Assembly (NCBI GenBank): GCA_045652785.1
Contig: JAZOLF010000141.1
Coordinates: forward strand, 1-18,202
Source of the DNA: Scatosoma sp045652785
GTDB taxonomy: Bacteria; Bacillota; Clostridia; Christensenellales; Borkfalkiaceae
Length of the DNA stretch: 18,202 nucleotides
Direction: 5' to 3'
The translations under genes and the position numbers were made by a program. Below the pieces are notes generated by a model. It was not told the DNA's origin. It saw only the letters and a program-made list of their open reading frames with translations, and searched no databases. Of this stretch, positions 13,352-18,202 are shown piece after piece (the first letter of the stretch is position 1; every line of letters starts with the position of its first letter).

Positions 13352-14371
13352 ATGAAAGTTGTTACGTTAGGCGAATTGATGTTGCGTCTTGCACCCGAAG
13401 GTTATACCCGTTTCGTACAAGCAGATAAGTACGGCGCTACCTATGGCGGCGGCGAAGCAAACGTATCCGTTTCTTTGGCAAACTATGGCGTAGATGCGGC
13501 GTTTGTCACCAAACTCCCTGCGCATGAAATCGGTCAAGCGGCTGTGAACTCTTTGAGAAAGTTCGGCGTTGATACCAGCAAAATCGTTCGCGGCGGCGCA
13601 CGCGTTGGTATTTACTACTTGGAAAAGGGCGCAAGCCAACGCCCCAGCAAAGTTATTTATGATAGAGCAGGTTCCGCATTCGCGCTTTCCAAGAGCGAAG
13701 AATACGACTGGAATGCTATTTTTGAAGGTGTGGACTGGTTTCACTTTACGGGGATCACCCCCGCTTTGGGTACAAACGTTGCGCAACTCACCGAAGACGC
13801 TTGTAAGGCTGCTAAGGCGAAAGGTGTAAAGATTTCCTGTGACTTGAACTACCGCAATAAGTTGTGGACGAAGGCGGAAGCGCGCGAAACGATGACGAAA
13901 CTTATGAAGTACGTGGACGTTTGTATCTCTAACGAAGAAGACGCGCACGACGTATTTGGTATCACCGCAGAAGATACCGACGTCACCAGCGGTAAACTCA
14001 ACAAGGCGGCTTATGAATCGGTTGCTCGCCAACTCAAAGAAAAGTTCGGTTTCGAATACGTAGCGATCACGTTGCGTACTTCCCTTTCCGCAAACGACAA
14101 CAAGTGGGCAGGTATGCTCTACCACGACGATAAGGCATATTTCTCGAAGGAATATTTGATGCACATCGTTGACCGCGTAGGCGGCGGCGATAGTTTCGGC
14201 GGCGGCTTGATCTATGCACTTTTGAGCGGCTATGATTGCCAAGGCGCGATTGAATTCGCGGTTGCGGCAAGTTGCTTGAAGCACTCGATCGAAGGGGACT
14301 ACAATATGGTTTCCGTGGACGAAGTGAAGAAGTTGGCTGGCGGCGACGCAAGCGGTCGTGTGCAAAGATAA
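13352..14371 (+). CDS. kdgK: 2-keto-3-deoxygluconate kinase (PfkB family)
   Basis: Sugar kinase phosphorylating KDG to KDPG with ATP, feeding the Eda aldolase encoded upstream. 339 residues. PfkB-family marks: GELMLRLAPEG at the N-terminus, the substrate loop YGGGEANVSVSLANYG (31-46), CDLNYRNKLW (163-172) typical of KDG kinases, and signature 2 DRVGGGDSFGGG with catalytic base D280; here VGGGD replaces the commoner TGAGD. TTAGGAG just before 13342 lies 9 nt from the ATG. It is separated from eda by the palindromic element and a further A-rich stretch without a clear promoter, so it is either read through from upstream or driven by a promoter I cannot see. Closed by a strong terminator. The context (uxaC, eda) supports KDG over other PfkB substrates. 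Confidence 0.92.
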   Translation: MKVVTLGELMLRLAPEGYTRFVQADKYGATYGGGEANVSVSLANYGVDAAFVTKLPAHEIGQAAVNSLRKFGVDTSKIVRGGARVGIYYLEKGASQRPSKVIYDRAGSAFALSKSEEYDWNAIFEGVDWFHFTGITPALGTNVAQLTEDACKAAKAKGVKISCDLNYRNKLWTKAEARETMTKLMKYVDVCISNEEDAHDVFGITAEDTDVTSGKLNKAAYESVARQLKEKFGFEYVAITLRTSLSANDNKWAGMLYHDDKAYFSKEYLMHIVDRVGGGDSFGGGLIYALLSGYDCQGAIEFAVAASCLKHSIEGDYNMVSVDEVKKLAGGDASGRVQR

Positions 14372-14393
14372 TTCCCTTTCAACAAAGACATGG

Positions 14394-14425
14394 TGCGCTC
14401 AAATGGAATTTGGGCGCATTTTTCT
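14394..14425 (+). terminator. Strong intrinsic terminator after kdgK
   Basis: Arms TGCGCTCAAAT (14394-14404) and ATTTGGGCGCA (14408-14418) pair over 11 bp with one T-G wobble, loop GGA, followed directly by TTTTTCT and later CTTTGCCTTTTTT. Confidence 0.92.
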
Positions 14426-14474
14426 TTGCCTTTTTTCGTAGGACGGGGCAGGAAAGGTCGGCGAAATACAACTT

Positions 14475-14494
14475 TTTTGTAAAAATTTACAAAA
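14475..14494 (+). promoter_or_regulatory. 20-bp palindrome upstream of the ruv promoter
   Basis: TTTTGTAAA (14475-14483) and TTTACAAAA (14486-14494) are perfect 9-bp arms around AA. It ends 26 bp before the -35 box, in reach for an activator or repressor site; it could also be a weak hairpin. The rest of 14426-14520 shows nothing I can name. Confidence 0.5.
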
Positions 14495-14520
14495 CCCGCA
14501 CACGGAAAAGGAAAACGCCC

Positions 14521-14549
14521 TTGACAAAACGAACAAATATTTGTATAAT
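14521..14549 (+). promoter_or_regulatory. Consensus sigma-A promoter of the ruvCAB-queA operon
   Basis: Perfect TTGACA (14521-14526), 17-bp spacer and perfect TATAAT (14544-14549); start of transcription near 14556. The leader is about 100 nt to the ruvC GTG. Confidence 0.92.
14530..14543 (+). promoter_or_regulatory. Candidate LexA (SOS) box in the ruv promoter spacer
   Basis: CGAACAAATATTTG compares with the Gram-positive LexA/DinR box CGAACRNRYGTTYG (as I recall it) with one mismatch, A for G at position 10. It also contains the perfect palindrome ACAAATATTTGT (14533-14544). Bound repressor would cover the space between -35 and -10, and ruvAB is SOS-controlled in B. subtilis, so the placement makes sense. 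Confidence 0.5.
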
Positions 14550-14657
14550 AGAAAGTAGTATGCTGGTAGAGTATGCGCTCAAAAAACGGCAAAAATGTCC
14601 TTTGTGCGCGGCGATAAGGCAATCGGCTATGAAAAAAGGAACAAGGGGGTAGCGGAC

Positions 14658-15440
14658 GTGATTATTTTGGGTATTGACCCTGGGCTTGCAACGCTTGGAT
14701 ACGGTGTAATCCGCAGGGAAGAAAACGGAAAATGCGAAGTGCTTGATTACGGCGTGATTACCACCCCCAAAGAAGAGAGCCTGCCCACTCGGTTGGTGTT
14801 GCTTGAAGACGGTATCAACCAGATTTTGCGCTTGCACCGCCCCGACCAAATCGCGCTGGAAGAGTTGTTCTTTTCCAAAAACATTACGACGGGGATTGCG
14901 GTTTCCCACGCTCGCGGCGTGGCGTTGCTGGCTTGCGTGAAGTACTGCCCGTACTTGTATGAATATACGCCGATGCAAATTAAACAAGCGCTTACAGGCT
15001 ACGGAAAGGCGGAAAAACGGCAGATCCAAGAAGTGGTAAAAATGATGCTTTCTTTGGAGAGTATTCCCCGCCCCGACGGCGCGGCGGACGCTTTGGCGAT
15101 TGCGCTTTGCCATGCGACGGCAAGCCGATACGGCAATATGTATAAGGTCAACAACATGACCCGCACAAAGGGGAATAACACCCCCGAAGGCAGGGCGTTC
15201 CAAAAGAAAGTAAAAGAGCAAATCGAAAAAGAAGACAAAAAGCAAGCGGCAAAGGCAAAAACTGCCGCGAAAACCAAAAACTCGGCGGCAGGTACGCCTG
15301 CAACGCCCAAAACGGCGTTGAAAACGGCAGTAAAAACGGGGGTAGTCCCTGTTGCCACAGCGCCGAAGAAGAACTCCGCCGCGGAGATTGCAAAACGAAT
15401 TGCGGCGCAAATGCAAGAAAAGGAGAATGGGGAAACATGA
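14658..15440 (+). CDS. ruvC: Holliday junction resolvase RuvC with long C-terminal tail
   Basis: Endonuclease that cuts Holliday junctions symmetrically, working with RuvAB. 260 residues from GTG 14658, chosen because MIILGIDPGLATLGYGVI is the RuvC N-terminus and AAGGGGGT (14643-14650) precedes it. Catalytic acids: D7, E68 or E69 (ALEELFF) and D144 in DGAADALAIALCH. The fourth residue, three before D144 in most relatives (Asp, or His in Thermus), is G141 here; an Asp is present one place earlier (D140). Typical RuvC is 160-190 residues; this one adds about 95 residues after position 165, rich in Lys, Ala and Thr (repeated AAK/KTA), basic and probably disordered, perhaps aiding DNA binding. 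The stop overlaps the ruvA start by 4 nt (ATGA), so the two are translationally coupled. Confidence 0.93.
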   Translation: MIILGIDPGLATLGYGVIRREENGKCEVLDYGVITTPKEESLPTRLVLLEDGINQILRLHRPDQIALEELFFSKNITTGIAVSHARGVALLACVKYCPYLYEYTPMQIKQALTGYGKAEKRQIQEVVKMMLSLESIPRPDGAADALAIALCHATASRYGNMYKVNNMTRTKGNNTPEGRAFQKKVKEQIEKEDKKQAAKAKTAAKTKNSAAGTPATPKTALKTAVKTGVVPVATAPKKNSAAEIAKRIAAQMQEKENGET

Positions 15441-16045
15441 TAGCGTACGTTCGCGGAAAAGTGTTAGAAACGACGGAAGAAACGATGATCGTTGACGTCA
15501 ACGGTTTGGGATATGAACTCTACTGTTCGTCGGGCGCGTTCCAAAAAGCAGGGGTGGGGGAATATATCGAACTCTCCACCTATTTGCAAGTAAAAGAAGA
15601 CGGCATTACCCTTTTTGGGTTTGCAAACCCGAAAGAAAAAGAGTTGTTTTTGAAACTTATTTCGGTGGATAGCGTGGGCCCGAAACTCGGGATTTCCGTT
15701 CTGTCGGGGATGAGCGCGGATGATTTTGCGGCGGCGGTTTTGTCGGCGGATGCAAAGCGTTTGTCCACCATTAAAGGGCTTGGTAAAAAGACGGCAGAAA
15801 AGATTATTTTGGCTCTGCACGGCAAGATTTCCGCAGGGGAAATTATGCAGGCAAGCGGCGATGCGCCCACTCCGAAAGCGGCGAAAGCGGAAAAACTCTC
15901 TCCGATGGACGAAGACGCGGTGGCGGCTTTGCAGGGGCTCGGTTTTACCCGCTCCGAAAGTTTGCAGGCGGTCAAAAAGGCGAAAGAACAGGGCGCAACG
16001 TCCACCGAAGATATTATTATGCGCGCGTTGCAGGGCGCTTTGTAA
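15437..16045 (+). CDS. ruvA: Holliday junction branch-migration subunit RuvA
   Basis: 202 residues. Binds the four-way junction as a tetramer and loads the RuvB motor. Residues 1-64 form the OB-fold domain (MIAYVRGKV, VNGLGYELYC, DGITLFGF), followed by two helix-hairpin-helix motifs around VDSVGPKLGISVLSG (about 77-91) and IKGLGKKTAEKIILAL (about 111-126). A linker about 130-150 leads to the C-terminal RuvB-binding three-helix domain (DEDAVAALQGLGFTRSESLQ). Full usual length. AGGAG at 15421-15425 within ruvC lies 11 nt before the ATG; start overlaps the ruvC stop. RuvB begins 12 nt downstream. Confidence 0.95.
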   Translation: MIAYVRGKVLETTEETMIVDVNGLGYELYCSSGAFQKAGVGEYIELSTYLQVKEDGITLFGFANPKEKELFLKLISVDSVGPKLGISVLSGMSADDFAAAVLSADAKRLSTIKGLGKKTAEKIILALHGKISAGEIMQASGDAPTPKAAKAEKLSPMDEDAVAALQGLGFTRSESLQAVKKAKEQGATSTEDIIMRALQGAL

Positions 16046-16057
16046 GGGAGCGGAAAT

Positions 16058-17041
16058 ATGTTTGACGAATTTGACGGGCTGGAATCGGGCAGCGAATTGA
16101 TTACTTCCACGAAGACGGAATACGACGCGGAAGAAAACGTCCTTCGCCCGAAAACGATGGCGGATTACGTCGGCCAGCAAAAAGTAAAAGACAATTTAAG
16201 CGTGTATATCACGGCGGCTTGCGCGCGCGGTGAAGCGCTCGACCACGTGCTTTTGTATGGCCCCCCAGGTCTTGGTAAAACCACCCTTGCGCATATTATT
16301 GCGGCGGAAATGGGGGTCGGGATTAAACTCACCAGCGGCCCTGCCATTGAGCGTAGCGGCGACTTGGCGGCGATATTGACCAACCTGAACGAAGGGGATG
16401 TACTCTTTATCGACGAAATTCACCGCTTACATAGATCGGTGGAAGAAATTTTATATTCCGCGATGGAAGACTTTGTGCTCGACATCATTGTCGGCAAAGG
16501 TCCGACGGCAAGAAATATTCGGTTCCCGCTTAAAAAGTTTACGCTTATCGGCGCAACGACGAAAGCAGGGATGCTCGCCGCGCCTTTGCGCGATCGTTTC
16601 GGCATCATCAACCGTTTGGAAATGTACACACCCGAAGAGTTGACGCAAATCGTCACCCGTTCGGCGGGTGCGTTGGGGATTGCGATGCAGCCCGATGCGG
16701 CGCAGGAAATTGCCCGCCGTAGCCGCGGTACGCCCCGTATCGCCAACCGCTTGTTAAAGCGCGTGCGGGACTTTTCTTTGGTGAAAGGGAGCGACGAAGT
16801 GACGAAAGCGGACGCGCGATTCGCGCTCGAACGCTTGGAGATTGACGAACTCGGTTTGGATGGGACGGATAGAAACCTGTTGACGGCGCTCATTGAAAAG
16901 TTTGGCGGCGGCCCTGCTGGTTTGGAAACGTTGGCGGCGACAACGGGGGAAGATGCGAACACGATCGAAGACGTGTATGAGCCTTACCTTTTGCAACTTG
17001 GGTTTATTGCGCGAACTCCGCGCGGGCGTATTTGCTTGTAG
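16058..17041 (+). CDS. ruvB: Holliday junction helicase RuvB, truncated by in-frame TAG
   Basis: AAA+ motor of the RuvAB branch-migration complex. 327 residues before the TAG. Walker A GPPGLGKT (68-75), Walker B LFIDE (116-120), sensor 1 GATTKAGML, arginine-finger segment APLRDRFGI, sensor 2 region RGTPRIANRLLKR and the winged-helix domain with RTPRGR (319-324) are intact. Family members normally continue after RTPRGR with a segment like -DGYxHLGL. Here that segment is present but lies beyond the TAG at 17039-17041, in the same frame up to a TAA at 17123-17125. The core ATPase and the DNA-contacting RTPRGR loop are kept, so the short form may still work. Start has GGGAG a few bases upstream, 12 nt after ruvA. 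Confidence 0.93.
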   Translation: MFDEFDGLESGSELITSTKTEYDAEENVLRPKTMADYVGQQKVKDNLSVYITAACARGEALDHVLLYGPPGLGKTTLAHIIAAEMGVGIKLTSGPAIERSGDLAAILTNLNEGDVLFIDEIHRLHRSVEEILYSAMEDFVLDIIVGKGPTARNIRFPLKKFTLIGATTKAGMLAAPLRDRFGIINRLEMYTPEELTQIVTRSAGALGIAMQPDAAQEIARRSRGTPRIANRLLKRVRDFSLVKGSDEVTKADARFALERLEIDELGLDGTDRNLLTALIEKFGGGPAGLETLAATTGEDANTIEDVYEPYLLQLGFIARTPRGRICL

Positions 17042-17125
17042 GACGGCTACAAGCACATGGGTTTGAAACCCACCGTTAAGGCGCAACGGCAAATGAGTCT
17101 GTTTGAAGACGAAAACGATTTTTAA
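17042..17125 (+). other. In-frame RuvB C-terminal segment beyond the amber codon
   Basis: 27 codons in the ruvB frame: DGYKHMGLKPTV (matching the usual RuvB ending) and, near the end, QMSLFEDENDF before TAA. QMSLF fits the beta-sliding-clamp binding pattern QxxLF. It is expressed only if the TAG is read through or if the TAG is a sequencing or assembly error. Confidence 0.7.
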
Positions 17126-17169
17126 GATTTTTTGGAAGGACTTGCGGCGGCTGTCTGCAATCGAACGAT

Positions 17170-18202
17170 ATGGAAAAAGTACAGTACAAAAAAAGCGATT
17201 TTTATTACGATTTGCCCGAAGAACAAATTGCGCAAACCCCCGTATATCCGCGTGATAGTTCCCGTCTTTTGGTGTACAACACCAAAGAGAAAACGATTAC
17301 GGACAAAATTTTCCGCGACGTGGAAGACTATTTACAGGCAGGGGACGTGTTGGTTGTCAACAACACGAAGGTAATTCCTGCCCGTATGTTCGCCACCACA
17401 AAACACGGCGGCAAGGTGGAAATTCTGCTCTTAAAGCGGCACAATATCAACACTTGGGAAGTGTTAATGCGTCCTGGCAAAAAGGGAAAAATCGGGGTGA
17501 CGATGAATATTTCCGATGAACTCTCTTTCACCGTCAAAGACGTGACGGACAGCGGGGAGCGCATCATTGAATTCCACTACGACGGGGTGTTCGAAGATAT
17601 TATTGACCGCGTTGGCGCGATGCCTTTGCCCCCGTATATCAAAGAAAAATTGACGGACAAACAGCGCTACAACACCGTGTATTCCAAAGTAGATGGTTCG
17701 GCGGCTGCTCCGACGGCAGGGCTGCATTTTACCCCCGAACTTTTGGAGCGGTTGAAAGCCAAAGGCGTGATTGTCACGGAAGTATTGTTGCACGTTGGCT
17801 TGGGGACGTTCCGTCCCGTGAGTGAAGAGATTATCACCGACCATAAGATGCACTCAGAATACTACGAAGTGTCCGAAAAGACGGCGGAAATTGTCAACAA
17901 AGCGAAAGCGGAAGGCCGCCGCGTGATTGCGGTGGGGACGACTTCGGTGCGTACTTTGGAGAGCGTTGCGGACGAAAACGGTTGCTTGCGCGCGTGCAGC
18001 GGCAACACCGAAATTTTCCTGTATCCGCCCTATAAAATGAAGTGCGTGAACGGGTTAATTACCAACTTCCACCTGCCCGAAAGCACCCTGATTATGTTGG
18101 TTGCTTGCTTGACGGGTCGGGAAGAAATCCTGTCCGTTTACGAATATGCAGTTAGGGAAAAGTACCGTTTCTTCTCCTTCGGCGACGCTTGTTTGATTTT
18201 AT
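17170..18202 (+). CDS. queA: tRNA preQ1 ribosyltransferase-isomerase QueA (stop outside window)
   Basis: Transfers and isomerises the ribosyl group of SAM onto 7-aminomethyl-7-deazaguanine in tRNA to give epoxyqueuosine. 344 codons are visible; the frame runs off the end one base after DACLIL, which is where QueA normally ends, so essentially only the stop is missing. Motifs: KSDFYYDLPEEQIAQTP at the start, RDSSRLLVY, GDVLVVNNTKVIPAR, AAPTAGLHFT, HVGLGTFRPV, GTTSVRTLE, NFHLPESTLIMLV and KYRFFSFGDACLIL. The ATG at 17170 has no close Shine-Dalgarno; the only good one, GGAAGGA (17134-17140), is 29 nt away. It follows ruvB in the order common to many bacteria (ruvA-ruvB-queA, often then tgt). Confidence 0.94.
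   Translation, partial: MEKVQYKKSDFYYDLPEEQIAQTPVYPRDSSRLLVYNTKEKTITDKIFRDVEDYLQAGDVLVVNNTKVIPARMFATTKHGGKVEILLLKRHNINTWEVLMRPGKKGKIGVTMNISDELSFTVKDVTDSGERIIEFHYDGVFEDIIDRVGAMPLPPYIKEKLTDKQRYNTVYSKVDGSAAAPTAGLHFTPELLERLKAKGVIVTEVLLHVGLGTFRPVSEEIITDHKMHSEYYEVSEKTAEIVNKAKAEGRRVIAVGTTSVRTLESVADENGCLRACSGNTEIFLYPPYKMKCVNGLITNFHLPESTLIMLVACLTGREEILSVYEYAVREKYRFFSFGDACLIL

Noticed and set aside
14595..14657. Upstream ATG for ruvC
   Set aside because: RuvC homologues begin at MIILGIDPG; GTG 14658 has AAGGGGGT upstream, while the earlier ATG has no site.
16058..17125. Genome-wide reassignment of TAG to a sense codon
   Set aside because: Three other genes in the window end sensibly at TAG, so only a local effect or error is considered.
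17132..17374. TTG-started 80-residue frame at the beginning of queA
   Set aside because: It runs out of phase through conserved QueA motifs and has no recognisable features.

Overview
The window reads as chromosomal DNA of an uncultured, probably gut-type Clostridia (Bacillota). Evidence: AGGAG-type ribosome binding sites, sigma-A promoters of the TTGACA-17-TATAAT kind, intrinsic hairpin/T-tract terminators, a DUF5685 / J-domain-like / membrane-protein cassette that I recall from Clostridia, and a ruvC-ruvA-ruvB-queA run as in Gram-positive genomes. All genes I can support are on the + strand. I see no rRNA, tRNA, CRISPR array, transposase or integrase. Most of the window is housekeeping and sugar-acid metabolism. 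I did not find a clearly new multigene system, but several local oddities deserve a check.

Layout. (1) 2-1441: threonine synthase, cut at its 5' end by the window, closed by a terminator. (2) 1601-5244: a promoter, then a tightly spaced run of DUF5685 protein, HPD-less J-like protein with a cysteine-rich tail, small integral membrane protein, and the rRNA m5U methyltransferase RlmD/RlmCD. (3) About 5245-9602: an A+T-richer stretch with a SWIM zinc-finger protein, a short cytoplasmic GH78 alpha-L-rhamnosidase-like enzyme and an HNH endonuclease; it looks like accessory DNA. (4) 9624-10447: two small membrane proteins of unknown role, then a terminator. (5) 10568-14425: a consensus promoter drives luxS and probably, with no terminator between, the hexuronate genes uxaC and eda; a roughly 120-bp imperfect palindrome follows, then kdgK and a strong terminator. 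(6) 14521-18202: a consensus promoter with a LexA-like palindrome in its spacer, then ruvC, ruvA, ruvB and queA.

How the genes fit. UxaC converts glucuronate/galacturonate to the keto acid, KdgK phosphorylates 2-keto-3-deoxygluconate, and Eda splits KDPG to pyruvate and glyceraldehyde-3-phosphate; the steps between (UxuB/UxuA or UxaB/UxaA) are not in the window. Together with the GH78 enzyme this suggests use of pectin or rhamnose- and uronate-containing glycans. RuvABC resolves Holliday junctions, and QueA makes the queuosine precursor in tRNA.

Main things to re-check: an in-frame amber codon cutting off the last 27 residues of RuvB, including a possible beta-clamp-binding motif; the LexA-like box in the ruv promoter; the palindromic element following a 3'-short eda; the structured luxS leader; Asp-rich motifs in the DUF5685 protein that resemble class I isoprenoid synthases; and a tandemly repeated Cys-rich tail on a J-like protein that has lost HPD.
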